The translations under genes and the position numbers were made by a program. From Gammaproteobacteria bacterium (GTDB lineage: Bacteria > Pseudomonadota > Gammaproteobacteria > Pseudomonadales > Halieaceae), in NCBI GenBank assembly GCA_030426545.1, contig JAUHYL010000001.1:124001-188000 (forward strand): a stretch of 64,000 nt of DNA, read 5' to 3'. Shown here in pieces: positions 35,692 through 44,544 of this stretch (position 1 is its first letter; every line of letters starts with the position of its first letter). The notes beneath the pieces are model-generated. The model did not search any database and had not been told where the DNA came from. It was given only the letters and a program-made list of their open reading frames with translations.

Positions 35692-36468
35692 TCATTCCGC
35701 GGGAATCCATTGCGCGCTCATGGCCTCGGGTGACAGGTACTTGGTCGTGGACCAACCACCGTCCACCACAATAGTCTGGCCGTTGATGTGAGTCGCCCCA
35801 GGTGAACAGAGAAACGCAATCGTACTCGCCACGTCATCGACAGTGCCGAGTCGCGGCGACGGGGTCATCTCGGTATTCATGCGGCGAAAGCCCTCGTCGT
35901 CCAGCCGCGTCCGCACCATATCGGTCACGGTAACGCCGGGAGCTACACAGTTCGAGCGGATGCCCTGCGCGCCGTACTCGCATGCCATGTGCAGGGTAAG
36001 GGAGGTGAGGCCACCCTTGGCCGCTGAGTAGGCGCCGCCACGGCGGCCGCCCACCACCGCGAAGGTGGATGTAACGTTGACTATCGCGGAACCGGGCTGC
36101 ATGTGCACAATGGCATCCCGCGCAAGGCGGAACGGAGCCCGCAGCATCACGCCCAGGAAGTTGTCCAGCATGGCATCGTCGGTTTCGTGCAGAGGTTTGG
36201 GACTGCCAAGTCCCGCGTTATTAATCAGCAAGTCGATGCTGCCGAAGCGAGTGAGGGCCAGGTCCACGATGGCCTCCGGCGCTTCATCGACGGCAATATC
36301 GACAGCGAGTGTCGCCAAGCGCTCCGGGTCGCCTATTTCGGCTTCAAGGGTGGCAAGTTTGCCTGCGTCGCGACCGACGCCCACGATCGCGGCGCCGTTG
36401 TCGTACAGTTGCCTGGCGGTTGCCAGGCCGATACCGCTACCCGCACCCGTGATGATGGCTACCTGCAT
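35692..36468 (-). CDS. short-chain dehydrogenase/reductase (second intact)
   Basis: A classical 258-aa SDR: TGAGSGIG at residues about 7-14, LLINNAGLG, catalytic serine in NVTSTFA and YSAAKGG (YxxxK), and a C-terminal INGQTIVVDGG. The family oxidises alcohols or reduces ketones with NAD(P). It is the first gene of a minus-strand operon with SMP-30-like and MaoC-like genes, divergent from a ligase gene. Supplying the ketone for the monooxygenase is a possible role. Confidence 0.92.
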   Translation of the reverse strand: MQVAIITGAGSGIGLATARQLYDNGAAIVGVGRDAGKLATLEAEIGDPERLATLAVDIAVDEAPEAIVDLALTRFGSIDLLINNAGLGSPKPLHETDDAMLDNFLGVMLRAPFRLARDAIVHMQPGSAIVNVTSTFAVVGGRRGGAYSAAKGGLTSLTLHMACEYGAQGIRSNCVAPGVTVTDMVRTRLDDEGFRRMNTEMTPSPRLGTVDDVASTIAFLCSPGATHINGQTIVVDGGWSTTKYLSPEAMSAQWIPAE

Positions 36469-36533
36469 AAAACCCTATCCTCCATGGCTACAGACCCCAG
36501 CCCGGGCTGGGCTACACCTGCGCCGAGTTGTAG

Positions 36534-36556
36534 TATAGTCACCGGTGTTGATTATT
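36534..36556. promoter_or_regulatory. TetR-type operator copy in the SDR/ligase divergent promoter
   Basis: TATAGTCACCG, centre G, TGTTGATTATT. It lies 66 bp from the SDR start and 60 bp from the ligase start, so it could control both operons. A perfect 16-bp palindrome CCCAGCCCGGGCTGGG (36496-36511) lies beside it. Confidence 0.6.
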
Positions 36557-36595
36557 ACTAGCAGGCGAGACAGAGTCTCCAGGGAGCCAAGAACC

Positions 36596-36628
36596 ATGAA
36601 TGAAAACGTACGGCAATGGACACATTGA
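36596..36628 (+). other. short leader reading frame overlapping the ligase start
   Basis: ATG 36596, placed 8 to 12 bp after a good AGGGAG, begins a ten-residue frame ending TGA at 36628. It overlaps the ligase ATG at 36616 in another frame. The best ribosome site thus serves this frame, suggesting translational coupling or a frameshift in the original N-terminus of the ligase. Confidence 0.3.
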
Positions 36629-38226
36629 CAGCTGAGCGGCGTGAAATAGCGGGGTACTCAGTCCGCTGGGACGGTGCGCGTGCCGCGAACGCTTACGCGG
36701 CGGGGCACTGGGTTCGCGGGACTCTGGTAGTGGCCTTGGAGAGGGCCGCGCGCGAGGAACCGCAACGCGTGCTGGTCATTGAGGGCGATACCGCGCTGAA
36801 CGCGGGGACCCTGTACCGCCGGGCGACCGCCCTTGCCGGTGTGCTGGCCTCGCGTTTTCCCGCAGGCAGCGTCGTGTCCTTCATGCTGCCTAACTGGCAC
36901 GAGGCGGCCATCATTTACCTTGCCACTACACTGGCGGATATGGTCGCGCACCCGGTGCTGCCGTCGCTGCGCGAACGCGACCTGACCTTTATGCTCGCCG
37001 ATGTGAAGAGCCGCATGCTGTTCATCCCCGCTCGGTTTCGCGGCCACGACTACGTAGCGATGCTGGACACTGTGGTAAGCAATCTCGAAACACCGCCAGA
37101 GGTGGTGGTGTTGCGCGGTGACTACGGTACGCACTCAAAGTTCAACGACCTGATCATTGATGCGCGCGCTGACATCAAACCGTCACTCGATCCGGATGCC
37201 GTGCGCATGATCATGCACACCTCTGGCACGACGGGCAGGCCGAAGGGCGTGATGCACAGCCACAATTCCCTGCATGCATTGATCCGGCAGATCGGTGACC
37301 ACTGGCAGGTCGAAATGCGCGACCGCTTCCTGGTGGCCTCTCCCATCAGCCATATAGGCGGTTCGATCTACGCTTTCGAATGCCCGCTGCTACTCGGCAC
37401 AACTGCGGTTTTGATGGAACAGTGGAACGCGACGGACGGCATTGAACTACTTCGAGACAAACGCTGCACGCACTTCGCCGGTGCAACGCCGTTCCTGGTG
37501 CAAACATTGGAAGCCGCTCGGATGGCAGGAACAAGACTACCTGAACTGAAGGTGTTCATTTGCGGAGGCGCCTCGGTACCGCCTTCGTTAGTGCGCGAGG
37601 CGGCCGACTACTTTGATCGGGCGGTCGTCACGCGCGTCTACGGTTCCACCGAGGTACCCGTGACGACGGTAGGCGTACTGGAGCCAGCTGACACCGAGCA
37701 CGCCGCAGAGACCGATGGCAGGACCGCCATCGCCGACATTCAGCTCGTGGAGGGTGAGGTCTGTGTAAAAGGACCGCAAATGTTCCTCGGGTATCTGCAC
37801 AGCGAGGACGAAGACGGCGCGTTCAACGACAATGGCTACTATCGCACGGGTGACATGGGACAATGGGTGGACGAGCACTACCTGGTGATTACGGGACGCA
37901 GCAAGGACATCATCATCCGCAACGGCGAAAACATCGCGCCCAAGGAAGTGGAGGATCTGCTGGTACAGCACCCGGACATCAAACAGGTCGCGATAATCGG
38001 CGTGCCCGACCCTGACACGGGCGAGCGCGCGTGCGCAGTGATCGTGCCTAGCGGTGACCGGAGTCCGAGACTTGAGGAACTGGGCGTGTTCCTGTCAGAC
38101 CTCGGCATCGCGCGCTTTAAAATCCCTGAACGTCTGGAACTGCGTGATACCTTGCCCACGAATGACGCGGGCAAGGTGCTCAAGCATCGACTGAAGGACA
38201 TGCTCGTAGAAAATCAGAGCCCGTAA
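36616..38226 (+). CDS. AMP-forming acyl-CoA ligase (fourth)
   Basis: A 536-aa ANL ligase with canonical MHTSGTTGRPKGVMHSH, VTRVYGSTEVPVTTVG, NGYYRTGDMGQWVDEHYLV and the C-terminal PTNDAGKVLKHRLKDML. The arrangement is reminiscent of ligases for alicyclic acids (cyclohexanecarboxylate type), but substrate cannot be read from sequence. ATG 36616 lacks its own ribosome site and overlaps a short upstream frame. The 3' end overlaps the convergent gene at 38214 by 13 bp. Confidence 0.9.
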   Translation: MDTLTAERREIAGYSVRWDGARAANAYAAGHWVRGTLVVALERAAREEPQRVLVIEGDTALNAGTLYRRATALAGVLASRFPAGSVVSFMLPNWHEAAIIYLATTLADMVAHPVLPSLRERDLTFMLADVKSRMLFIPARFRGHDYVAMLDTVVSNLETPPEVVVLRGDYGTHSKFNDLIIDARADIKPSLDPDAVRMIMHTSGTTGRPKGVMHSHNSLHALIRQIGDHWQVEMRDRFLVASPISHIGGSIYAFECPLLLGTTAVLMEQWNATDGIELLRDKRCTHFAGATPFLVQTLEAARMAGTRLPELKVFICGGASVPPSLVREAADYFDRAVVTRVYGSTEVPVTTVGVLEPADTEHAAETDGRTAIADIQLVEGEVCVKGPQMFLGYLHSEDEDGAFNDNGYYRTGDMGQWVDEHYLVITGRSKDIIIRNGENIAPKEVEDLLVQHPDIKQVAIIGVPDPDTGERACAVIVPSGDRSPRLEELGVFLSDLGIARFKIPERLELRDTLPTNDAGKVLKHRLKDMLVENQSP

Positions 38227-39449
38227 CGTCTACGGATGGCGTTGGTGCGCACCTTCATCTGTGTGATTCGTTCGCCTCGCGAGGTCTTTGCGCTGCCGGG
38301 CGGCAGCACTTGCGACAGTTCATCACGCTGCACCAATTGTGTTCGAAAATTCGGCACCATACTCGCGTTCATGCAGCGCCAGGTCAGGTTGCCCGCCGCG
38401 AATCCCTGAGTGTCCAGCCAGTTGTGATAACCCGGATCGATGGCCGACAGAATCAGCCTGATCCTGCCGTCGCTGTCCACGTTAGTCCGGGCGGGCGTAT
38501 AACTCACAGGCCGATACAGGTAATCCAGGCTGTTCATAAATGCGCCGCCCAGAGACGCCATCCAGAATTCGTCGCCGCCATCAAACTCCACCACCAGCAC
38601 CTGCTCCGGCGTCAGTTCCCAGCACAAATGCGCCGCCTGTCGACCACGTTTTTTATCCTCTGCGGTATTGGCGGTATGCTCTTGTGGGAAAACGTTCAAG
38701 CAGCCTGGATCCACGACCCCCCCGCTGTATTGATACGGATGGTCAGGCCAGTCGCGCATCATGCCGGTGAGAAAGCCACCGGCCCAATCCATCGCCTCGC
38801 AGATTTGCGCGGGCGACGGCAGCGGTCGCGGCTCCTTCAAGCCAAGGCGTTCGATCGTGAGTTGTGCGGGCGTTTCTTCCCATGCGTCGAAACCCTGGCG
38901 GATGAACAGCTTGCGTGTATCCGGCGTGGTGGCCAGCCAGTTGCCCGCGCGGGATTCGCCGCCGAGAAATAACTCGAAACTGCCGTCGTCACCCACCTCC
39001 AACTGCTGACCCAACACGTTCTGCTCGGGAATATCGCCAAAGGGTTCGTGCAGGCTCGGCCAGCCAGTACCTGGCTGCACTTCGGGCCGCGCGCCCTGCA
39101 CGGTGATATTGAAAAAACGCGCGGTTCCCACGACGCCGCTTACGCGGTAGGTGTGCGCGCCGTCTATCCACGCCTGGTGGTAGGTTAGATCTGCTGCGTC
39201 TGCGCCCAGCTTGCGCGAGGGCGTGCAGAATGCGTGTAGCATGGGAAAGGCTGGATCACGGGTTTCAAGCGCCAGGTCGAAGGCCTGCCCCAGGTTCTGG
39301 GTGAGGAAGCGCATGGCGTCCGCCCGCTGTAGCGGGTTCGCCGGGTTGGGGTCCTTGAACACCAGGTCGCCAGCATCCTCCAGGCGCGCACAGAACGCGC
39401 GCCACGCCTCGCGCAGCTGCAGATCTTCGGAGCTGTCACCAAAAGCCAT
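38214..39449 (-). CDS. DUF1214-like protein of unknown function
   Basis: The start is ATG 39449 behind GGGAGAG, giving a 411-aa soluble protein (MAFGDSSEDLQLREAWRAFC). The C-terminal region (YTPARTNVDSDGRIRLILSA, NWLDTQGFAAGNLTWRCMN) resembles DUF1214-type proteins, which occur in lipid and steroid catabolic clusters without a known reaction. It is last in a minus-strand operon of luciferase-like oxidoreductase, sulfotransferase, isomerase-like protein and this gene. Family call tentative. Confidence 0.65.
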   Translation of the reverse strand: MAFGDSSEDLQLREAWRAFCARLEDAGDLVFKDPNPANPLQRADAMRFLTQNLGQAFDLALETRDPAFPMLHAFCTPSRKLGADAADLTYHQAWIDGAHTYRVSGVVGTARFFNITVQGARPEVQPGTGWPSLHEPFGDIPEQNVLGQQLEVGDDGSFELFLGGESRAGNWLATTPDTRKLFIRQGFDAWEETPAQLTIERLGLKEPRPLPSPAQICEAMDWAGGFLTGMMRDWPDHPYQYSGGVVDPGCLNVFPQEHTANTAEDKKRGRQAAHLCWELTPEQVLVVEFDGGDEFWMASLGGAFMNSLDYLYRPVSYTPARTNVDSDGRIRLILSAIDPGYHNWLDTQGFAAGNLTWRCMNASMVPNFRTQLVQRDELSQVLPPGSAKTSRGERITQMKVRTNAIRRRYGL

Positions 39450-39459
39450 GGGCTCTCCC

Positions 39460-40275
39460 TCAGGCGCCGTGTGTGCGCAGTGTTTCGCCCAGCGCCTGGG
39501 CGGCGCGCGCCACTGCTTGCGCAGCACCCTCGGTCTCGATACGCGGACCCAGTAATTCCAAATCGAATGCACCCCCGTAGCCGGCATCGAGCAACATCGC
39601 CACAATACTGCCAAGCGGCACAGCGCCATCGCCAGGCACTGCCCTGGCTGGCAATGCGCGATCGCCCAGCACGTAATCTGACACCTGTACAAGCTGCAGT
39701 CGCGGCAGCGCTCGTGTGACCAGGTCGGACAGGTTTGCCTCGGCCCAGCAAAAAAACAACTCCATACAAACGCCGATACCAGCGCGCTCGGCAAGCTGCA
39801 CCGTGTCAGACAGTGTATGCGCTATGTGCAGCTCGGCATACAACGATGACGCGTTCTCCACCGCGAGCTCTACACCGGCAGAACGGGCACGCTCCGTACA
39901 GGGGTGAAGCGCCGTGCAAAAGGCGTCGGCATTTTCGTTCCAGTCGCCCACGCCGTGACCGCCGGTGAGCATATAAATGGAGCGAGCCCCCACCTCGGCG
40001 GCAGCATCAATTGCACGATTCAGGTTGTCGCGCGCAGCCTGCACAGGACCGTCTGCGCGGGAGAGCGGCTCCGCAAAAAAAACGTGAGTGATACTCTCGA
40101 CGGCGAGGTCAGTATCCGCCAGCACCGCTGTCGCTCGCGCCGGCACGCCAGCGGATAACAAATCGTGACTAATAAAACCCACCCGTCGCGCACCAAGCGA
40201 GAGGCACTGACCGATGTAGTCTTCCACGGACATGCCCATAAAGCACACCGGATGAATCGCGATTCTCTCGTGCAT
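39460..40275 (-). CDS. sugar-phosphate isomerase/epimerase-like TIM-barrel protein
   Basis: The start ATG 40275 behind GGGGGG gives 271 aa. The AP-endonuclease-2/xylose-isomerase-like barrel is visible in IDAAAEVGARSIYMLTGG, GVELAVENASS, GIGVCMELFF, LVQVSDYVLGD and GGAFDLELLGPR. Metal-binding E, H and D residues of such barrels are plausible in these strands. Members isomerise sugars, inosose and various small hydroxy-ketones. Ten bases separate it from the following gene, so the operon is tight. The role here is unknown. Confidence 0.82.
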   Translation of the reverse strand: MHERIAIHPVCFMGMSVEDYIGQCLSLGARRVGFISHDLLSAGVPARATAVLADTDLAVESITHVFFAEPLSRADGPVQAARDNLNRAIDAAAEVGARSIYMLTGGHGVGDWNENADAFCTALHPCTERARSAGVELAVENASSLYAELHIAHTLSDTVQLAERAGIGVCMELFFCWAEANLSDLVTRALPRLQLVQVSDYVLGDRALPARAVPGDGAVPLGSIVAMLLDAGYGGAFDLELLGPRIETEGAAQAVARAAQALGETLRTHGA

Positions 40276-40291
40276 TGGCCCCCCTGTTCGT

Positions 40292-41449
40292 TCAGCGGCG
40301 CTCAATATCCAGACCGAACCGTTCACGGTACGGCGCGAATTCCGCGTGCAGATCTTCAAGGTTCCCGTCAATCAGCTGTGTCGAATATACAAACTTGCCA
40401 TGCCGGTCACCGCGATTGTGTGCCAAGTAGTGCTGCATCGCAGCGGCGGCATCGACCGAAAGCTCGCGCCCCGCGAACGCGTAAAAACCGCGTATAACCT
40501 CAATTTGGTCCGCCATAAAATCCGGGTAGTGGACGTGGTGAACTCGTGGGTCGTCTATCATCGGGTTGTCGAGCACAGCATGGAAACCGGCGCGCCCAAG
40601 TTCCGTGTGAATCCGCGCCTGCTCGGCCATATCCACCGCGCCCGTAAGCCCCTCGGTAAGGTCCCCCGCCATCTGTATACGCGAGGCAATACTTTGCACC
40701 GGGTCGCGGTGGATATAGAGCACGCGCGCGTCGGGGTAACAGTCAAACAGCGCTGGGAAACGAGACGCATGGAAGCCTTTAAGAACCCAGTACCGCTGTG
40801 GCCGTCCGTGCTGGATGGCCTGCAGCATCATCTTGTGTATGCGGTACTGGGCCGGGGCATCCGGCGGGAGGCTCGCCACCACCATACCCATGGGCACACG
40901 CCACCAGGCGGTGGGTGTCATTACGCGAAAATCGAATGCCCAAGTGCGTTCATCTTCGGGTAGGCCGTTTCCCAGCATGTCGTTGTAGGGGTGACAGTGC
41001 AGCCACTTCGGCAGTCGCGCGTTGATCTCCTGCCACTCCTCATCCGCCTGGGCGCGACGCGCATCGCCCTCCCCCGCCAGGCCCGGCGGTGGCGACGGGT
41101 GCATCACCTCCCAAAAACGCAACGCGCGTGCATCCGGGTCCACCGACAACAGCGCGTGCAACAGCGTGGTGCCGGAGCGCGGCTCGCCTGTCACGAACAG
41201 CGGTCGGTCGATTATCTCGGCGTCAAGGTCGTAGGTTTTGTGGTCGTTAAAGAAGCACAGGCGATCGGTCAGCAGCCAGTGCGTATTTTCCACCGCTGTC
41301 CGCTGGCCGTCCGCGTCCATACCGGCGTCACGTATGGCTGCCATCGACACGGCGAATCGTTCGCGAAAACCAGGCTCTCCCCAATCGGATAAACCAGTCG
41401 CCGCTTCCGCTGTCGCGAGCAACGCCTCCGGGTCGAGCAGGTCGGTCAC
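40292..41449 (-). CDS. sulfotransferase-family protein
   Basis: A 385-aa protein with the PAPS 5'-phosphosulfate loop RPLFVTGEPRSGTTLLHALL near residue 80 and a downstream VLYIHRDPVQSIASRI matching the 3'-phosphate-binding motif. Such enzymes transfer a sulfuryl group from PAPS to an alcohol or amine. Similar proteins are frequent in mycobacteria and in sphingomonad or marine catabolic clusters, where true acceptors are mostly unknown. It starts with GTG at 41449, two bases after the stop of the upstream gene. A role in conjugating or handling a sulfated substrate is inference. Confidence 0.87.
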   Translation of the reverse strand: MTDLLDPEALLATAEAATGLSDWGEPGFRERFAVSMAAIRDAGMDADGQRTAVENTHWLLTDRLCFFNDHKTYDLDAEIIDRPLFVTGEPRSGTTLLHALLSVDPDARALRFWEVMHPSPPPGLAGEGDARRAQADEEWQEINARLPKWLHCHPYNDMLGNGLPEDERTWAFDFRVMTPTAWWRVPMGMVVASLPPDAPAQYRIHKMMLQAIQHGRPQRYWVLKGFHASRFPALFDCYPDARVLYIHRDPVQSIASRIQMAGDLTEGLTGAVDMAEQARIHTELGRAGFHAVLDNPMIDDPRVHHVHYPDFMADQIEVIRGFYAFAGRELSVDAAAAMQHYLAHNRGDRHGKFVYSTQLIDGNLEDLHAEFAPYRERFGLDIERR

Positions 41450-41451
41450 CC

Positions 41452-42573
41452 TCAGCCCCCCGTCGTGAGTCGCAGCAGTTCATCCTCGGCCGCGCGCACG
41501 TTGTCCGGCGAATGCGCGCCGTAGGCCAGGCCCGCCATACCGCCATAGTCCAGGATTTTCGGTACGCGCAAGCCCGCATCACAGTAACCCTTGACGATTC
41601 GCGCCACCTCCTTCGGGGTACCGTGGGGCACCATATCCAGCACGGCCTGTGGCTCGACCTTGTCGAGGAAGTCCAGGATGCGCTCTCGGGTCAGCTCGCC
41701 CGGATCAATGTCCTGGTAACCGCGCCAGCCGTCGCCCATCGGATGCGCGTGGCCGAGCTTCGCGAGTTCCGCCGCCGAGATCTGCAGCAGGATTGCCTTT
41801 ACCAACGGCGCTTTAAGAATTTCGTGCAGTTCATCCTCGTCGCCAATCAGGCAGGTCATGATAAACGCGGGCACGATGGCTTCGGGGTCACGGCCGGCGC
41901 GCTCTGCCGACGCGTGAATTACCCCCAGCTTGGCCGCGTAGTCCTCGGGCGACCATGCACCCGCCGGCCACCAACCGTCGGCGTAGCGGCCAGTAATGTC
42001 GAGCATGCGCGGCCCGCTCGCACCAATCCAGATCGGCGGACAGCGGCCGCCACAGAGTTCGGTATCCAGTCGCGCGTGGCGCAGTTCGAAAAACTGCCCT
42101 GTAAAATCTACCGGACCTTCGCTCTCCCACAACATCCGAATGACGCGCAGGGCTTCCTCGAACCGACTGACGGGTTTGTTGAAGTCAAAACCGTAAGGAA
42201 CGGTATTTTCCGTCTCTCCGCTGCCCAGGCCCAGGATAAAACGCCCGCCCGAGAGGTGATCGATGGTCAGCGCCGTCTGCGCCAGCAGCGACGGATGACG
42301 CCGCACCGTGTCTACGACACTCGTTGCAATCGGCACGTTCTGTGTGAGCACGGCGGCCGCACCCGCGACAGCCATAGCATCGAGATGGCGGTGAGGAGAC
42401 GGCGACACGGTCGCGAGGTCGGTGAACTCCTCGGTCCAGATCGAGTCCGGCCAAAAGCTCACCATGTGGTCGGGCAGCCAGATGGAGTGGTAGCGCCCAC
42501 TATCCAGGGCATCGATCTGGTCGATACCCAGCGGCAAAGTGGTGCGCAGGAATGCGGCGGGCTGGACCTTCAT
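41452..42573 (-). CDS. luciferase-like (LLM) flavin/F420-dependent oxidoreductase
   Basis: ATG 42573 behind GAGGAGG gives 373 aa. Bacterial-luciferase-like barrel features are SIWLPDHMVSF, TALTIDHLSGGRFILGLGSG and SRFEEALRVIRMLWES. Proteins with this GLGSGE-type pattern include F420-dependent ketoreductases of mycobacteria and FMN-dependent monooxygenases; both cofactors are possible. F420 use would be unusual for a gammaproteobacterium and no F420 biosynthesis gene is here. It heads the operon with the sulfotransferase and has an operator copy 87 bp upstream. Confidence 0.88.
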   Translation of the reverse strand: MKVQPAAFLRTTLPLGIDQIDALDSGRYHSIWLPDHMVSFWPDSIWTEEFTDLATVSPSPHRHLDAMAVAGAAAVLTQNVPIATSVVDTVRRHPSLLAQTALTIDHLSGGRFILGLGSGETENTVPYGFDFNKPVSRFEEALRVIRMLWESEGPVDFTGQFFELRHARLDTELCGGRCPPIWIGASGPRMLDITGRYADGWWPAGAWSPEDYAAKLGVIHASAERAGRDPEAIVPAFIMTCLIGDEDELHEILKAPLVKAILLQISAAELAKLGHAHPMGDGWRGYQDIDPGELTRERILDFLDKVEPQAVLDMVPHGTPKEVARIVKGYCDAGLRVPKILDYGGMAGLAYGAHSPDNVRAAEDELLRLTTGG

Positions 42574-42659
42574 GGCGGCCTCCTCATTGATAGTTACATC
42601 CCGGGACTGAACGGGCACCCCGCGAAGAACTGGCAAGCGCAGGAAGCAAAAACGATAAT

Positions 42660-42682
42660 ACAAATCAACAGTGATGTATATC
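42660..42682. promoter_or_regulatory. TetR-type operator copy in the LLM/phosphoesterase divergent promoter
   Basis: On the plus strand ACAAATCAACA, centre G, TGATGTATATC. It lies between two divergent units and could control both. Confidence 0.6.
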
Positions 42683-42737
42683 TGGGTTCATAGCGGTACA
42701 ATCACTGCCTTCACTTATAACCTTGCGCAGGCACTTC

Positions 42738-43790
42738 ATGTTGACTCTCATGCAAACCAGAGTTGGCCTGGCAGGCACATTGCTTGTTTTGTTCACGGCT
42801 CTGGGCGCCTGCAGCACCCGGCACTACTCCATCGAGGCGGACATACCCTACTCGGGCGGTCAATTCCCCACGGACGAAGACGCCTTCCAGTTCGCGATCG
42901 TGGGCGACCGCACCGGCGGACACCGCCCCGGTGTATTTGAACGAGCAGTAGCGCAGATTAACCTGCTGCAGCCCGAGTTCGTGGTGGGCGTTGGTGACCT
43001 GATCGAGGGCTACAGCGATGACCGGCAAAAACTCGAGCGTGAATGGGATGAGTCCGACGCCATCGTGGAACGCCTGGATATGCCCTTCTTCTATACTGTA
43101 GGCAATCACGATATCGGCAACGAACTGAGCCGCAACATGTGGCGAGAACGCCTCGGTCGCGACTACTACGCCTTTATATATCGGGACGTATTGTTCCTGT
43201 CACTGAATACAGAGGACCCGCCGGTAATCCTGCCGCCGGAGGCTCTTGCCGGACAGACGCGGCTGGAGGCAATGATGCGCAAAGATCCTGCCAGTGTGAT
43301 GGAGATGCTGCGCAGGCGGCGCGCGGAAATCGGCACCACCACCGCCCCACCCCGACTGCCGGGTTCTGTTGCCATCAGCGACGCCCAGATCGATTGGGTC
43401 GCCGCGACGCTGGCGCGCCACGCGAACGTCCGCTGGACGATAATCCTGATGCACAAACCCGCGTGGGAATATGACAGTGTGGCCTTCGAGCGCATCGAGG
43501 CGCTACTGGCCGAACGGCCCTATACGGTCGTCGCAGGCCACGAACACTATTACAACTACACCAAACGAAGGGATCGCGATTACATCACCATGGCGACGAC
43601 TGCAGGCATCTGGCTCAACGAAGACGGCGGCGCATTCGATCACATTGCCTGGGTGACGATGACCGGAAACGGCCCGTTGATTACCAACATCGCACTGTGT
43701 GGCCTTCTGGGAACTCCAGAGCAGACGCAGGAACTAATCACATCGGAAACGGCGGACAGGTATTGCTTGAGGCCCAGTGCAGTGTATTAG
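42738..43790 (+). CDS. calcineurin-like metallophosphoesterase lipoprotein
   Basis: ATG 42738 gives 350 aa with a lipoprotein signal (LFTALGAC lipobox, cysteine near residue 21). Metallophosphoesterase motifs follow: FAIVGDRTGGH, GVGDLIEGY, TVGNHDI, ILMHKPAW and VVAGHEHYYNY, the dimetal-binding D, H, N and H residues. It is exported and lipid-anchored, probably hydrolysing phosphate esters at the envelope. It may serve substrate release or phosphate handling; the link to the pathway is only by shared promoter region. Confidence 0.9.
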   Translation: MLTLMQTRVGLAGTLLVLFTALGACSTRHYSIEADIPYSGGQFPTDEDAFQFAIVGDRTGGHRPGVFERAVAQINLLQPEFVVGVGDLIEGYSDDRQKLEREWDESDAIVERLDMPFFYTVGNHDIGNELSRNMWRERLGRDYYAFIYRDVLFLSLNTEDPPVILPPEALAGQTRLEAMMRKDPASVMEMLRRRRAEIGTTTAPPRLPGSVAISDAQIDWVAATLARHANVRWTIILMHKPAWEYDSVAFERIEALLAERPYTVVAGHEHYYNYTKRRDRDYITMATTAGIWLNEDGGAFDHIAWVTMTGNGPLITNIALCGLLGTPEQTQELITSETADRYCLRPSAVY

Positions 43791-43808
43791 CACCTCGGGA
43801 CAGGTGGT

Positions 43809-44480
43809 TCACCCTTCGTCGAGCAGGGCCTGTAGTTCTGGAAACGCCTCCGCGCGCATAGTGCCATGCAATGTCAGCCGCAGCACCTCCCGGCTCATTC
43901 TGTGCGACATGGCGTTGCGCTCCTTTTTTGTCCTGGCCTTGGAACGCACCCACACCGGCCACAGGAAATAACCCGCGAGCATCAACACGGACAAAACTTC
44001 GGCGTCGACCCCCGGTTCACTGACATCAGATGCTGTCATCGCTGCCGTGGACTTATGGAAGTGACTGAAAAACACGTCGTCTTCAGGGTTGTCACTGGAG
44101 AGCATTTCAAACAACCAGATCCTGCCCAGCTCGGGGTTTTCGACGGCAAACGTCGCAAGACCATTGATAACCTCGTACATTGCCTTCGGATTATCAGCGA
44201 TTGACGTGTCCGGTCGTGCCTCGCCACCTAGAATGTTCTCAGACAGATGCCGGCTCACCCACTGTACCGTAGCCTTGATTAGATCTTCGCGGGTTTCGAA
44301 ATGCTGGTAGGCAGTGCCGCGGTTTACGCCTGCGAGGTGGGCGACCTTCGAGAGGCTGAGACCGTCAGGGCCGTCTGAGGCCAGCACCGTGCGTGCGGCA
44401 GCTATTATGTCCTCACGTGTCGCCTCGGGGTCGCGGCGCCTTCTGCCAGTCGCGGAACGCTCTGCCAAATTAATCACCAA
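43809..44480 (-). CDS. TetR-family regulator, candidate master repressor of the island
   Basis: A 223-aa protein with an N-terminal helix-turn-helix (SLSKVAHLAGVNRGTAYQHF, residues about 42-61) and a helical ligand domain ending in a segment with YFLWPVWVRSKARTKKER. The first available start is TTG 44480; an in-frame TAA lies just upstream, and GTG 44477 or a later codon may be used. A copy of the island palindrome (44469-44491) overlaps this start, typical of autorepression. The same palindrome is in front of most catabolic units, so this protein or its paralogue next door probably binds them, released by a pathway CoA ester or substrate. Confidence 0.92.
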   Translation of the reverse strand: MVINLAERSATGRRRRDPEATREDIIAAARTVLASDGPDGLSLSKVAHLAGVNRGTAYQHFETREDLIKATVQWVSRHLSENILGGEARPDTSIADNPKAMYEVINGLATFAVENPELGRIWLFEMLSSDNPEDDVFFSHFHKSTAAMTASDVSEPGVDAEVLSVLMLAGYFLWPVWVRSKARTKKERNAMSHRMSREVLRLTLHGTMRAEAFPELQALLDEG

Positions 44481-44491
44481 TGATGTTTATT
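44469..44491. promoter_or_regulatory. TetR-type operator overlapping the regulator's own start
   Basis: ATTAATCACCA, centre A, TGATGTTTATT on the plus strand; read on the minus strand the half AATAAACATCA matches the reference site at 15431 in 10 of 11 bases. This links the palindrome to the TetR gene. Confidence 0.65.
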
Positions 44492-44544
44492 ACATCATGG
44501 TGCCCCTGCATATGGAGAAAGTCAACTCCCGCACAGTGGGTGAC

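Noticed and set aside
36496-36511. Perfect 16-bp palindrome as a second operator family
   Set aside because: It occurs only once in the window and is purely GC-rich; without recurrence it cannot be distinguished from chance or a local hairpin.
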